64,000 nt of DNA from Mycolicibacterium mageritense (lineage in GTDB: Bacteria; Actinomycetota; Actinomycetes; Mycobacteriales; Mycobacteriaceae): assembly GCF_010727475.1 (NCBI RefSeq), contig NZ_AP022567.1:3596001-3660000 (forward strand), written 5' to 3'. Below, in pieces: positions 26,499-35,785 of the stretch. How positions within the stretch are numbered: the first letter of the stretch is position 1; the number at the start of each line of letters is the position of its first letter. The position numbers and the translations under genes are program-made. The notes beneath the pieces are model-generated. The model worked only from the letters and a program-made list of their open reading frames with translations. It was not told where the DNA came from and searched no databases.

Positions 26499-27990
26499 CA
26501 ACGCGGAAAACGGGGTCCGCGCAGTCGGTGCCCTCGGCGGACAGCTGACGCTTGATCACCTTGAACGTCTCGGTGCGTGGCAGCGTTGCGCCTACCCGTA
26601 CATATGTGGGCCACTGCTTCGGGCCGAGATCGGTTTGGCGCGAAAGGAACTCGCGGAAGGACGAAACATCGAACTCCACGCCGGGAACCAGCACCAGCGC
26701 GGCCATCACCTGATCGCCGACCGCGGGATCGGGGATCGGATACACGGCGGCCTCGACAACACCGGGGTAGCGCAACAGGATTCGCTCGATCGGGGCGGTT
26801 CCCAGGTTCTCGCCGTCGACCCGCATCCAGTCTCCGAGTCGGCCGGCGAAATAGACGTAGTCGTTCTCGTCGCGATACCCCAGGTCGCCGGTGTGGTAGA
26901 CGCCGCCGGCCATGCGTTCGGTCTCGGCGTCGGGGGAGTTGTAATAACCGCGGAACCAGCCGCGCCCCGTGGGATTGACGATCTCGCCCACCACACCTGG
27001 CGGACACGGTTCACCCGTCTCGACGTCGACGATCGCGACCTCGTCGGTGAGCGGGCCGAGCGATCCGTCGGGGGTGTCGGGGGTGCGGGCGATGGCCACA
27101 CCGCCTTCGGTGGAACCGAATCCGTCGACCACGACGACACCGAACCGCTCGGCGAACCGTGGCAGATCCCGTGGTGCGCCCTCGTTGCCGTACAGGATCC
27201 GCAACGGATTGTCGGCGTCGTCGGGTTGCTCCGGTGTGGCCAGGATGTAGGACAGCGGCTTGCCGACGTAGTTCGCGTACGTCGCGCCGTAGCGGCGGAC
27301 ATCGGGGAGGAATCGCGATGCGGAGAACTTGCGCCGCAGGGCAATCGACGCTCCCGCGGCCAGGCCGACGGCCCAGCCCGCCATGATGGCGTTCGAGTGG
27401 AACAACGGCATCGCCAGGTAGACGGTGTCGGCGGGGCCCAGGCCGAACCGGTCGGCGAGCATCCGCCCCGGGAACGCCACCTTGTCGTGGGTTACGCGGA
27501 CTGCCTTGGGGTCACCGCTCGTGCCCGACGTGAAGATCAGCATGAACAGGTCGTCGGGGGACACGTCGCCGAACGTCACCGGGCTGTCCCGGTACGACGC
27601 GAGTTCGGTGGCCCAGGCTTCCGATTCGACGTCGATGTACTCCACACCGGCCGGCACACAACCCGGTGAATCCGACAGCACCAGCTGGCAGTCGGCCAAC
27701 TCGATGTCGCGGGCCAGCGCGTCGCCGCGCCGGGTCGGGTTGAGGCCGACCGGTACCAACCCCGTCAGACCGGCGGCGACCAACAGGCTGGAGAAGAACC
27801 GCGTATTGCCCAGCAACACACCGACATGCGGCGGCTTCCCGGGATCGAGTCGGGCCCGCAGGGCCGCCGCGAGCTGTGCCCCTTCGGCGATGTGGTCGGC
27901 CCAGCTGACGAACGAATCACCCTCGTGGACACCACGATCGGTGACCGCCGCCAGCGGGGCCAACAGTTGCGTGACGGTTGGACCGGTCAA
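26464..27990 (-). CDS. fadD17: Acyl-CoA synthetase FadD17 (sterol side chain)
   Basis: 508 aa, ANL superfamily. The AMP-binding loop is LIFTSGTSGDPKAVRVTH, the GFGSTEGG motif follows, the hinge region is YFAGRLGDWMRVDGEN and the C-terminal Lys is in TETFKVIKRQL. In the sterol pathway FadD17 activates side-chain acids to CoA esters. Its start overlaps the fadE27 stop by four bases (ATGA), so fadE26-fadE27-fadD17 form one operon read from the KstR box at 30309, as Rv3504-Rv3506. The last residues (APTARRVSR) lie in a repeat. Confidence 0.92.
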   Translation of the reverse strand: MTGPTVTQLLAPLAAVTDRGVHEGDSFVSWADHIAEGAQLAAALRARLDPGKPPHVGVLLGNTRFFSSLLVAAGLTGLVPVGLNPTRRGDALARDIELADCQLVLSDSPGCVPAGVEYIDVESEAWATELASYRDSPVTFGDVSPDDLFMLIFTSGTSGDPKAVRVTHDKVAFPGRMLADRFGLGPADTVYLAMPLFHSNAIMAGWAVGLAAGASIALRRKFSASRFLPDVRRYGATYANYVGKPLSYILATPEQPDDADNPLRILYGNEGAPRDLPRFAERFGVVVVDGFGSTEGGVAIARTPDTPDGSLGPLTDEVAIVDVETGEPCPPGVVGEIVNPTGRGWFRGYYNSPDAETERMAGGVYHTGDLGYRDENDYVYFAGRLGDWMRVDGENLGTAPIERILLRYPGVVEAAVYPIPDPAVGDQVMAALVLVPGVEFDVSSFREFLSRQTDLGPKQWPTYVRVGATLPRTETFKVIKRQLSAEGTDCADPVFRVDPAPTARRVSR

Positions 27991-29072
27991 GCGGGGGTGT
28001 CCGCCAATTCACGTCCGATGCGCAGCAATTGGCCGGTGGCTCCGCCGAGCGCGAACTCGGTCTGCTTGGCGGCCAGGAAGTAGCGGTGCACCGGGTGATC
28101 CATGTCGATGCCGACGCCGCCGTGCACGTGCACGGCGGTGTGCGCTACGCGGTGTCCGGCCTCGGCGGCCCAGAACGCGGCGCTGGAGACATCGATGTCG
28201 GCGGGGAGATCCTCGGAAAGCCGCCAGGCGGCCTGGGTCAGCGTGAGCCGGAGGCCCTTGACGTCGATGTACCCGTCGGCCAGTCGCGCCGACACGGCCT
28301 GGAAGCTGCCGATCGGACGGTCGAACTGCTCGCGCTCGCGCGCGTATTCAGCCGTCAGTTCGAGGGCCCGCTCCAGCACGCCGAGCTGATAGGCGCTGCG
28401 GCCGAGGGCCGCGTGCGTGGTCAGCCATGCCACCACGTCGGCGCCACCCACGACGCGAGAGGCGTCGACCTCGGTGCCCTCCAGCTCCAGCAGCCCGACA
28501 CTGCCGCGGCCGGTGGTGTCGAGTGCGGTCACCGTGACGCCGGGGTCGGCCGCGGTGACCAGGAAAACGCTTACGCCGGAACCCGTTTCGGCGGGAACCA
28601 GGAACGCGTCGGCGACCGGTCCGTAGCCGACGAGGGTGCGCGTGCCGGTGAGGCGGCCGTCGGTGGCCTGAACGGGGCCCTGCCCCATCTCTCCGTCGAG
28701 TGCGACGGCGAGGATCTTCGAGCCGGCCACCGCGGGCGCCGCCCACTGCGCGCGCAGTTCGTCGGACCCGAACGCCGCGAGCGCGCCGGCGGCCAGCACC
28801 ACCGACTCCAGGTACGGCACGGCCGCGAGCTGGCGACCGAGCGCGGTCAGCACCGCGGTCTGCTCGAGCACGCCGAACCCGCCGCCGCCCACCGCCTCCG
28901 GAGCCGCGGCCGAAAGCACGTCGGCCTCGACGAGCTTGGCCCACAGGACACGGTCGAAGCGTTGTTCCAGCTTGTCGAGGTCGCGCTGATGTTCGGGCGT
29001 GCACACCGATTCGGTGATGGTCCGGACCAGGCCGCCCAGGTCGTCGGCGGCTTCTGTCGTCTTGAAATCCAT
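27987..29072 (-). CDS. fadE27: Acyl-CoA dehydrogenase FadE27 (ChsE5)
   Basis: 361 aa, acyl-CoA dehydrogenase fold with ALGRQLAAVPYLESVVLAAGAL and HGGVGIDMDHPVHRYFLAAKQ near the C-terminus. FadE26 and FadE27 (ChsE4-ChsE5) form an alpha2-beta2 flavoprotein that dehydrogenates 3-oxo-cholest-4-en-26-oyl-CoA in the first side-chain beta-oxidation round. Neither subunit is active alone. It lies 8 nt after fadE26 and overlaps fadD17 by four bases. Confidence 0.92.
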   Translation of the reverse strand: MDFKTTEAADDLGGLVRTITESVCTPEHQRDLDKLEQRFDRVLWAKLVEADVLSAAAPEAVGGGGFGVLEQTAVLTALGRQLAAVPYLESVVLAAGALAAFGSDELRAQWAAPAVAGSKILAVALDGEMGQGPVQATDGRLTGTRTLVGYGPVADAFLVPAETGSGVSVFLVTAADPGVTVTALDTTGRGSVGLLELEGTEVDASRVVGGADVVAWLTTHAALGRSAYQLGVLERALELTAEYAREREQFDRPIGSFQAVSARLADGYIDVKGLRLTLTQAAWRLSEDLPADIDVSSAAFWAAEAGHRVAHTAVHVHGGVGIDMDHPVHRYFLAAKQTEFALGGATGQLLRIGRELADTPA

Positions 29073-29080
29073 GATGTCCC

Positions 29081-30262
29081 TTACCGATTAACCCTGGGCA
29101 GGCCCAGGGCGACCATGCCGATGATGTCCCGCTGAATCTCGTTGGTGCCGCCACCGAACGTCAGGATCAACGCCGACCGGTGGAACCGTTCGATGCGGCC
29201 GCGCAGCAGGGCACCCCGGGAATCGGCCCGCAGCGTCGCCGACGTGCCGAGCACCTCCATCAGCAGGCGGTAGGCCTCGGTGGCGAGTTCGGTGCCGTAC
29301 ACCTTGGCCGCGGACGCATCCGCCGGCGACGGCGCGGCATCCTGCGCGGAGGCCAGCTCCCAGTTGATGAGCTTGAGCACCTCGGCCTTGGCATGCACGC
29401 GTGCGAGGTTGAGCTGAACCCATTCCGAGTCGATCACGCGCTTGCCGTGCACGTCCTTGGTGTTCTGCGCCCACTCGCGGACGCCGTCGAGCGCGACGTA
29501 GATGGGCTGGGCCGAGACGAGCGCGACGCGCTCGTGGTTGAGCTGGTTGGTGACGAGCTTCCAGCCGGCGTTCTCCTCGCCGACCAGGTTCGTGACCGGA
29601 ACCCGCACGTCTTGGTAATAGGTCGCGCTGGTGTCGACGCCGGACATGGTGTGCACGGGCGTCCACGAGAAGCCCTCGGCGGTGGTCGGCACGATGAGCA
29701 TCGATATGCCGCGGTGCTTCTTGGCCTCGGGATTGGTGCGCACCGCCAACCACACGTAGTCGGCATACGCGATCAGGCTCGTCCACATCTTCTGGCCGTT
29801 GATGACGTAGTCGTCACCGTCGCGGACCGCGGTGGTGCGCAGCGCCGCGAGGTCGGTGCCCGCGCCGGGTTCGGAGTAGCCGATCGAGAAGTGCAGCTCG
29901 CCCGCGGCGATCTTGGGCAGGAAGAACTTCTTCTGCTCCTCGGTGCCGAAGTGCATGATCGTCGGCGCGACGCTGTTGATGGTCAGGAACGGCACCGGCG
30001 CGCCCGCGATCGCCGCCTCGTCGGTGAAGATCAGCCCGTCCATGGGTGGGCGGGCCTGGCCGCCGAACTCCTTGGGCCAGCTCAGCGTCAGCCAGCCGTC
30101 CTTGCCCATCTGCGCGACGGTCTCGCGGTAGACGTTGCCGCGTCCCATCTCGCCTTCCGACGAGCTGAGCGCTTCGACCCGGTCAGGCGTCATCAGTCGG
30201 GAGAAGTACGCGCGCAGCTCGCGGCGCAGCTCCTCCTGTTCGGGGGTGTAACCGATCCGCAT
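29081..30262 (-). CDS. fadE26: Acyl-CoA dehydrogenase FadE26 (ChsE4)
   Basis: 393 aa. YTPEQEELRRELRAYFSRLMTPDRVEAL at the N-terminus, SIGYSEPGAGTDLAALRTTA for the FAD/substrate loop and FGGGTNEIQRDIIGMVALGLPR at the end are typical of the ChsE4 subunit. It partners with FadE27. The start used is ATG 30262 because MRIGYTPEQEEL is the family N-terminus; in-frame codons further upstream reach into the KstR operator. The operator is centred 53 nt away. Confidence 0.93.
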   Translation of the reverse strand: MRIGYTPEQEELRRELRAYFSRLMTPDRVEALSSSEGEMGRGNVYRETVAQMGKDGWLTLSWPKEFGGQARPPMDGLIFTDEAAIAGAPVPFLTINSVAPTIMHFGTEEQKKFFLPKIAAGELHFSIGYSEPGAGTDLAALRTTAVRDGDDYVINGQKMWTSLIAYADYVWLAVRTNPEAKKHRGISMLIVPTTAEGFSWTPVHTMSGVDTSATYYQDVRVPVTNLVGEENAGWKLVTNQLNHERVALVSAQPIYVALDGVREWAQNTKDVHGKRVIDSEWVQLNLARVHAKAEVLKLINWELASAQDAAPSPADASAAKVYGTELATEAYRLLMEVLGTSATLRADSRGALLRGRIERFHRSALILTFGGGTNEIQRDIIGMVALGLPRVNR

Positions 30263-30308
30263 CCGCTTTGCATCCTCACTGGTAGATCGACCTGAGTTCT
30301 CACCCGGT

Positions 30309-30322
30309 TGTAACACGTTCTA
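30309..30322. promoter_or_regulatory. KstR operator between fadE26 and fdxD
   Basis: TGTAACACGTTCTA, identical to the fadD19 box. It is 46 nt from the fadE26 ATG and 105 nt from the fdxD ATG, and so probably controls both divergent operons. Confidence 0.87.
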
Positions 30323-30427
30323 GTCTTGGGGTCCAGGCCGGTGTTGGACTATAGCCGTCCTGGCGGGTCGTATTCTGTGCCTGCGCGCACGCAGCCCCGT
30401 GTGCGCACACGTCGTGAGGAGGTCGTC

Positions 30428-30619
30428 ATGCGAGTTGAAGTTGACCGCGATCGCTGTGAAGGCAATGCGGTGTGCGTGGGAATTGCCCCTGATCTGTTCG
30501 ATCTCGACGACGAGGACTACGCCGTCGTGAAAGCCGATCCGGTGCCTGCCGATCAGGAGGAACTGGCCGAGCAGTCCATCGCGGAGTGCCCGCGCGCGGC
30601 CCTGCTCCGCAAAGACTAG
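30428..30619 (+). CDS. fdxD: Ferredoxin FdxD (3Fe-4S type)
   Basis: 63 aa. Single-cluster ferredoxin with C10 and C16 (CEGNAVC) and C54 (ECPRAALL); the second Cys of the usual CxxCxxC is replaced, the pattern of 3Fe-4S ferredoxins that serve P450s. It likely passes electrons to a steroid-modifying oxygenase such as CYP142 or CYP125, though the partner is not shown here. GAGGAGG precedes the ATG. The hsd4A gene follows after 66 nt. Confidence 0.92.
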   Translation: MRVEVDRDRCEGNAVCVGIAPDLFDLDDEDYAVVKADPVPADQEELAEQSIAECPRAALLRKD

Positions 30620-30685
30620 AGGTATTCATAAATTCCGGCCCGCGCAGGCACGGGCGCGAAAGATCAAGTGGACGCTAGGAGCGCT

Positions 30686-31606
30686 ATGACCAACGACGAC
30701 GTTCAGATCGACCTGTCCGGGAAGGTTGCGGTGGTGACCGGCGCAGCCGCCGGTCTGGGCCGCGCCGAGGCCATCGGGCTCGCGCAGGCCGGGGCAACCG
30801 TGGTGGTCAACGACATGGCCGGAGCGCTCGACGCCTCGGACGTGCTCGACGAGATCGCAGCCGCCGGATCGAAAGGTGTGGCCGTGGTCGGCGACATCAG
30901 CCAGCGCGCCACCGCAGACGAGCTGGTCGCGACCGCCGACAGCCTGGGCGGCTTGAACATCGTCGTCAACAACGCCGGCATCACCCGCGACCGGATCCTT
31001 TTCAACATGACCGACGAGGAGTGGGACGCCGTCATCGCGGTGCACCTGCGCGGCCACTTCCTGCTGACCCGCAACGCCGCCACGTATTGGCGTGCGAAGG
31101 CCAAGGAGGGTGACGGCACGGTATACGGCCGCATCGTCAACACGTCTTCGGAGGCTGGGCTGTCGGGTCCGGTCGGGCAGCCCAACTACGGCGCCGCGAA
31201 AGCGGGCATCACCGCCTTGACCCTCTCAGCGGCGCGGGCCCTGGAGAGGTTCGGTGTGCGCGCCAACGCGATCGCGCCCCGTGCGCGCACGGCGATGACG
31301 GCTGGTGTGTTCGGAGATGCGCCGGAGCTTGCTGAAGGGGCGGTCGACCCGCTGTCGACCGACCACGTGGTGACGCTCGTGCGGTTCCTGAGCTCGCCGG
31401 CTTCCGAAGCCGTCAACGGCCAGCTCTTCATCGTTTATGGTCCAACTGTCACGCTCGTCGCGGCGCCGACAGCCGAGAAACGCTTCACCGCGGACGCCGA
31501 CGCATGGACGCCCGCGGACCTGAGTTCGGCGATGCGCGATTACTTTGCTGATCGTGATCCTGAGCGCGGATTCTCGGCCACCGCGCTCATGACGGAACGA
31601 GACTGA
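30686..31606 (+). CDS. hsd4A: Steroid dehydrogenase / beta-hydroxyacyl-CoA dehydrogenase Hsd4A (ChsB1)
   Basis: 306 aa, SDR fold: VTGAAAGLGRAEA (TGxxxGxG), VVNNAGI, the catalytic Ser in VNTSSEAG and YGAAK (Tyr-x3-Lys). Length and order match Rv3502c. Hsd4A oxidises the 22-hydroxyl of side-chain CoA intermediates and also has 17-beta-hydroxysteroid dehydrogenase activity. The start ATG 30686 has TAGGAGC upstream; an in-frame GTG at 30668 is less likely. Confidence 0.92.
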   Translation: MTNDDVQIDLSGKVAVVTGAAAGLGRAEAIGLAQAGATVVVNDMAGALDASDVLDEIAAAGSKGVAVVGDISQRATADELVATADSLGGLNIVVNNAGITRDRILFNMTDEEWDAVIAVHLRGHFLLTRNAATYWRAKAKEGDGTVYGRIVNTSSEAGLSGPVGQPNYGAAKAGITALTLSAARALERFGVRANAIAPRARTAMTAGVFGDAPELAEGAVDPLSTDHVVTLVRFLSSPASEAVNGQLFIVYGPTVTLVAAPTAEKRFTADADAWTPADLSSAMRDYFADRDPERGFSATALMTERD

Positions 31607-31636
31607 CAGTCTCAGCTGTCAGCCATCGGGCGGGGT

Positions 31637-31650
31637 TAGAACACGTTCTA
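31637..31650 (+). promoter_or_regulatory. KstR operator, distal mce4 site
   Basis: TAGAACACGTTCTA, a perfect palindromic match identical to the cyp142-operon box, 223 nt from the yrbE4A start. Confidence 0.87.
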
Positions 31651-31725
31651 GATAGCTGTTCTTTCGATGTGCCTTGAACTGCTAAAACTGGTGAATATCG
31701 TCCTTTTTTGCCGTTCTTTGACACT

Positions 31726-31739
31726 GCGAACGTGTTCTA
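31726..31739 (+). promoter_or_regulatory. KstR operator, proximal mce4 site
   Basis: GCGAACGTGTTCTA keeps AAC-N2-GTT-N2-A but has G instead of T at position 1. It is centred 140 nt before the yrbE4A TTG. Confidence 0.7.
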
Positions 31740-31872
31740 GTTACTATGAGCCGGCTCACTAAGAGCGACGTAAGAACAAAGGGGTGGGAACACCGCCGCG
31801 GCGAGCGGTCCATGACTTTTCGCCATTGCGGATAGTCTGAGCACACCCCACCCCCGAGAACGGAGCCGAGGT

Positions 31873-32637
31873 TTGATCGAACAGCTTGCGGTTCCGGCCC
31901 GGGCCGTGGGTGGGTTCGTCGAAATGTCGATTGACACTTTCGTCAAAACCTTCCGCCGCCCGTTCCAGCTCAAAGAGTTCCTCGACCAAACCTGGATGAT
32001 CGCGCGCGTGTCGTTGGTCCCGACGCTCTTGGTCGCCATTCCGTTCACCGTGCTGGTGGCGTTCACACTCAACATCCTGCTGCGGGAGATCGGCGCCGCG
32101 GATCTGTCCGGGGCCGGCACCGCGTTCGGCACCATCACGCAGCTGGGCCCGGTCGTCACGGTGCTCGTGGTCGCCGGCGCCGGGGCCACCGCGATCTGCG
32201 CCGATCTCGGCGCCCGCACCATCCGCGAAGAGATCGACGCCATGCGGGTGCTCGGCATCGACCCGATCCAGCGGCTCGTGGTGCCCCGCGTGCTGGCCTC
32301 GACGTTCGTGGCGCTGCTGCTCAACGGTCTGGTCTGCGCGATCGGCCTGTCCGGCGGCTATGTGTTCTCAGTCTTCCTGCAGGGGGTCAACCCCGGCGCC
32401 TTCATCAACGGGTTGACGGTGCTGACCGGACTCGGTGAACTTGTGCTCGCCGAGATCAAGGCGCTGCTGTTCGGTGTGGTGGCAGGGCTGGTCGGCTGCT
32501 ACCGCGGGTTGACGGTCAAGGGAGGGCCGAAGGGTGTGGGTAACGCCGTGAACGAGACCGTCGTCTACGCCTTCATCTGCCTGTTCGTCATCAACGTGAT
32601 CATGACCGCCATCGGCGTCCGGGTTTTGGTGCGGTGA
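31873..32637 (+). CDS. yrbE4A: Mce4 transporter permease YrbE4A
   Basis: 254 aa, MlaE/YrbE-type integral membrane permease with five to six helices and the conserved cytoplasmic coupling region AICADLGARTIREEIDAMRVLGIDPIQRLVVPRV. It forms the channel of the Mce4 cholesterol importer with YrbE4B and the MceG ATPase, which is encoded elsewhere. The start is TTG 31873, which gives the M. tuberculosis N-terminus (IEQLAVPARAVGGF); GGAG lies seven bases upstream. First gene of the mce4 operon. Confidence 0.94.
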   Translation: MIEQLAVPARAVGGFVEMSIDTFVKTFRRPFQLKEFLDQTWMIARVSLVPTLLVAIPFTVLVAFTLNILLREIGAADLSGAGTAFGTITQLGPVVTVLVVAGAGATAICADLGARTIREEIDAMRVLGIDPIQRLVVPRVLASTFVALLLNGLVCAIGLSGGYVFSVFLQGVNPGAFINGLTVLTGLGELVLAEIKALLFGVVAGLVGCYRGLTVKGGPKGVGNAVNETVVYAFICLFVINVIMTAIGVRVLVR

Positions 32638-32689
32638 CCGGCATGATTGTTGCGTGCGCAAAAACCGCGGGACTGAAAAGGGCGCGGGC

Positions 32690-33532
32690 ATGAGCTACGA
32701 CGCCACCCTTCGCTTTCGCCGTCTGTTCCGTGGCGTGCCCAAAGTGGTCGACAACGTCGGTGAGCAGGCCCTGTTCTACGGCGAGACGATGCGGTACATC
32801 CCCAACGCCGTCACGCGCTACCGCAAGGAGACCATCCGGCTGATCGCCGAGATGACCCTCGGCACGGGTGCGCTCATCATGATCGGCGGAACGGTCGGTG
32901 TCGCCGCGTTCATGACGCTTGCCTCCGGCGGCGTCATCGCGGTACAGGGCTACTCGTCGCTGGGCAACATCGGTATCGAGGCGCTCACGGGCTTCCTGTC
33001 GGCGTTCCTCAACGTCCGCATCGTCGCGCCCGTGATCGCCGGTATCGCGCTCGCCGCGACCATCGGCGCGGGCGCCACCGCCCAGCTCGGCGCCATGCGA
33101 GTGGCCGAGGAGATCGACGCGGTCGAGTCGATGGCCGTGCACGCGGTGTCGTACCTCGTGTCCACGCGGTTGCTCGCGGGGCTGATCGCGATCGTGCCCC
33201 TTTACTCGCTTTCGGTGCTGGCCGCGTTCTTCGCGGCCCGGTTCACCACGGTCTTCATCAACGGGCAGTCCGCGGGCCTCTATGACCACTACTTCAACAC
33301 GTTCCTGATCCCGAGCGATCTGCTGTGGTCGTTCCTGCAGGCCATCGTCATGTCGATCGCGGTCATGCTGGTGCACACCTACTACGGCTACAACGCTTCG
33401 GGCGGTCCGGTCGGCGTGGGTATCGCGGTCGGGCAGGCCGTGCGCACGTCGCTCATCGTCGTCGTCACCATCACCCTGTTCATCTCCCTGGCCGTCTACG
33501 GCGCGTCCGGCAACTTCAACCTTTCCGGGTAG
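32690..33532 (+). CDS. yrbE4B: Mce4 transporter permease YrbE4B
   Basis: 280 aa, same length as the M. tuberculosis protein. MlaE-type permease with the coupling segment ATAQLGAMRVAEEIDAVESMAVHAVSYLVSTRLLAG and several helices. It pairs with YrbE4A. The ATG at 32690 gives the conserved MSYDATLRFRR start; a 12-residue longer form from 32654 is possible but has no family support. Confidence 0.94.
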   Translation: MSYDATLRFRRLFRGVPKVVDNVGEQALFYGETMRYIPNAVTRYRKETIRLIAEMTLGTGALIMIGGTVGVAAFMTLASGGVIAVQGYSSLGNIGIEALTGFLSAFLNVRIVAPVIAGIALAATIGAGATAQLGAMRVAEEIDAVESMAVHAVSYLVSTRLLAGLIAIVPLYSLSVLAAFFAARFTTVFINGQSAGLYDHYFNTFLIPSDLLWSFLQAIVMSIAVMLVHTYYGYNASGGPVGVGIAVGQAVRTSLIVVVTITLFISLAVYGASGNFNLSG

Positions 33533-33536
33533 ATCG

Positions 33537-34739
33537 ATGTCAAACGGAAACGCGAAACGTAGCCATGTCCGGATCGCCGCGGCGATCCTGGCGGCGATCG
33601 TGCTGGCTGCGGTGGTCTTCACCTACTTGTCGTATACCGCGGCGTTCACGCCGACCGACACCGTGACGGTCACCTCGCCGCGCGCCGGTCTGGTGATGGA
33701 GCGCGACGCCAAGGTCAAGTACCGCGGCATCCAGGTCGGCAACGTCAAGGACATCGAGTACGCGGGCGACGAGGCGAAGCTCACGCTGCTGATCAACCGC
33801 AACGAGATGCGCTTCATTCCGTCGAACGCGACCGTGCGCATCGCGGGCAACACGATCTTCGGCGCCAAGTCCGTCGAGTTCCTCCCACCGGACCAGCCGC
33901 AGCCGACGTCGTTGAGAAACGGCGCGATCGTGGCCGCCAAGGACGTTCAGCTCGAGGTCAACACGCTGTTCCAGACGTTGTCGGACGTGCTGAACAAGAT
34001 CGACCCGGTGAACCTGAACGCGACGCTCTCCGCGCTCGGCGAGGGTCTGCGCGGCAACGGTGACAATCTGGGTGCGGCCATGGCGGGCCTCAACACCTAT
34101 CTGCAGCAACTGAATCCGAAGTTGCCGACGTTGCAGGACGACTTCGCGAAGGCCGCGGTGGTGGCCAACATCTACGGTGACGCCGGACCGGACCTGGCCA
34201 AGATCATCGACAACGTGCCGACGCTCAACAAGACCATCGTCGACGAGCAGGACAACCTCAACGCGACGTTGCTCGCCGCGACCGGGCTCGCCAACAACGG
34301 CACCGCAACGCTGGGCCCGGCGGCCGACAACTACATCGCGGCCATCCAGCGACTGCGGGCTCCGTTGAAGGTGGCGGGCGACTACTCACCCGAATTCGGC
34401 TGCATCCTGCAGGGCACGTCGGTCGGCGTGGATCGCTTCGCCCCGATCATCGGCGGGATCCGGCCCGGCCTGTTCGTGGCGTCGAACTTCCTCCCAGGCG
34501 CGCCGGCCTACACGTACCCCGAGAGCCTGCCGCTCGTGAACGCGTCGGGCGGCCCGAACTGTCGCGGTCTGCCCAATCCGCCGTCGAAGCAGTTCGGCGG
34601 CAGCTGGTACCACTCGCCGTTCCTGGTTACCGACAACGCCTACGTTCCGTTCCAGCCGAACACCGAGGTGCAGTTCGACGCGCCCGCAACGCTGCAGTTC
34701 CTGTTCAACGGTGCGTTCGCGGAAAGGGACGATTTCTGA
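33537..34739 (+). CDS. mce4A: Mce-family sterol import protein Mce4A
   Basis: 400 aa. One N-terminal membrane helix (about 11-33), an MCE domain (about 40-120, DTVTVTSPRAGLVMERDAKVKYRGIQVGNV) and a long helical region to the C-terminus. Mce proteins form a hexameric tube that carries lipid across the envelope; Mce4 carries cholesterol. It starts 4 nt after yrbE4B, and its stop overlaps the mce4B ATG. Confidence 0.95.
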   Translation: MSNGNAKRSHVRIAAAILAAIVLAAVVFTYLSYTAAFTPTDTVTVTSPRAGLVMERDAKVKYRGIQVGNVKDIEYAGDEAKLTLLINRNEMRFIPSNATVRIAGNTIFGAKSVEFLPPDQPQPTSLRNGAIVAAKDVQLEVNTLFQTLSDVLNKIDPVNLNATLSALGEGLRGNGDNLGAAMAGLNTYLQQLNPKLPTLQDDFAKAAVVANIYGDAGPDLAKIIDNVPTLNKTIVDEQDNLNATLLAATGLANNGTATLGPAADNYIAAIQRLRAPLKVAGDYSPEFGCILQGTSVGVDRFAPIIGGIRPGLFVASNFLPGAPAYTYPESLPLVNASGGPNCRGLPNPPSKQFGGSWYHSPFLVTDNAYVPFQPNTEVQFDAPATLQFLFNGAFAERDDF

Positions 34740-35785
34740 TGGCCGGCGCCTACAAGGACCGGACGATGCTCAAGGTCAGCATCTTCACGGTGGTGATGCT
34801 GCTGGTCGCGGCCGGGCTGGTGGTGGTGTTCGGCGAGTTCCGGTTCGCCGCGGGCAACAGCTACCACGCGACGTTCTCCGAGGCGTCACGGCTGAAGGCC
34901 GGCCAGGACGTCCGGATCGCCGGCGTTCCGGTCGGCACGGTCAACGACGTGAAGCTCAACCCCGACAACACCGTCGACGTCGCGTTCGACGTCAACAAGC
35001 GCTACCAGCTCTACACGTCCAGCCGGGCCGTGGTGCGCTACGAGAACCTCGTGGGCGACCGCTACATGGAGATCACCTCTGGGCCAGGCGAACTGCGCAA
35101 GCTTCCTGCGGGCGGCACGATCGCGCTGCAGAACACCCAGCCCGCACTGGATCTCGACGCCTTGCTGGGCGGCTTGCGTCCGGTGCTCAAGGGCCTCGAC
35201 GGCGCCAAGGTCAACGAGGTCTCCAACGCGGTGATCGAACTGCTGCAGGGCCAGGGCGGTGCGCTCAACAGCCTGCTCACCAGCACCGGGGCCTTCACCC
35301 AGAACCTGGCGGCCCGCGATCAGCTGATCGGCGACGTCATCACCAACCTGAACACCGTGCTGGGCACCGTCGACGAGAAGGGCGCGCAGTTCGACGCCAG
35401 CGTCGACGAACTGCAGAAGCTGATCACCGGCCTGGCCGAGGGACGCGATCCCATCGCCGGGGCGATCGGCCCGCTGGCGTCGGCGGAGAACGATCTCACC
35501 GACATGCTGGAGAAGTCCCGGCGGCCCCTGCAGGGCGTCCTCGAAAACGCCCGCCCGCTGGCGCAGCGCCTGGACGAACGCAAGGGCGACGTCAACAAGG
35601 TGATCGAACCGCTCGCCGAGAACTACCTGCGGCTCAACGCCCTCGGTGCCTACGGGTCGTTCTTCAACATCTACTACTGCTCGATCCGGATGAAGGTCAA
35701 CGGACCTGCAGGCAGCGACATCCTGATTCCGTTCGGCGGACCGCCGGATCCGTCCAAGGGGAGGTGTGCACCGAAGAATGACTAG
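34739..35785 (+). CDS. mce4B: Mce-family sterol import protein Mce4B
   Basis: 348 aa with an N-terminal helix (about 10-31), an MCE domain (about 40-118, YHATFSEASRLKAGQDVRIAGVPVGTV) and a helical needle domain to about residue 300. The C-terminal segment has two cysteines (FNIYYCSIRMK, KGRCAPKND). ATG overlaps the mce4A TGA (TGATG). Confidence 0.95.
   Translation: MAGAYKDRTMLKVSIFTVVMLLVAAGLVVVFGEFRFAAGNSYHATFSEASRLKAGQDVRIAGVPVGTVNDVKLNPDNTVDVAFDVNKRYQLYTSSRAVVRYENLVGDRYMEITSGPGELRKLPAGGTIALQNTQPALDLDALLGGLRPVLKGLDGAKVNEVSNAVIELLQGQGGALNSLLTSTGAFTQNLAARDQLIGDVITNLNTVLGTVDEKGAQFDASVDELQKLITGLAEGRDPIAGAIGPLASAENDLTDMLEKSRRPLQGVLENARPLAQRLDERKGDVNKVIEPLAENYLRLNALGAYGSFFNIYYCSIRMKVNGPAGSDILIPFGGPPDPSKGRCAPKND

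Larger units (their letters stand above)
31607..31872 (+). promoter_or_regulatory. mce4 operon promoter region
   Basis: A 266-nt non-coding stretch between hsd4A and yrbE4A with two KstR matches, TAGAACACGTTCTA at 31637-31650 (perfect) and GCGAACGTGTTCTA at 31726-31739 (first base off consensus), 89 nt apart centre to centre. A TTTTTT run lies at about 31704-31709. No gene is seen here. Confidence 0.8.
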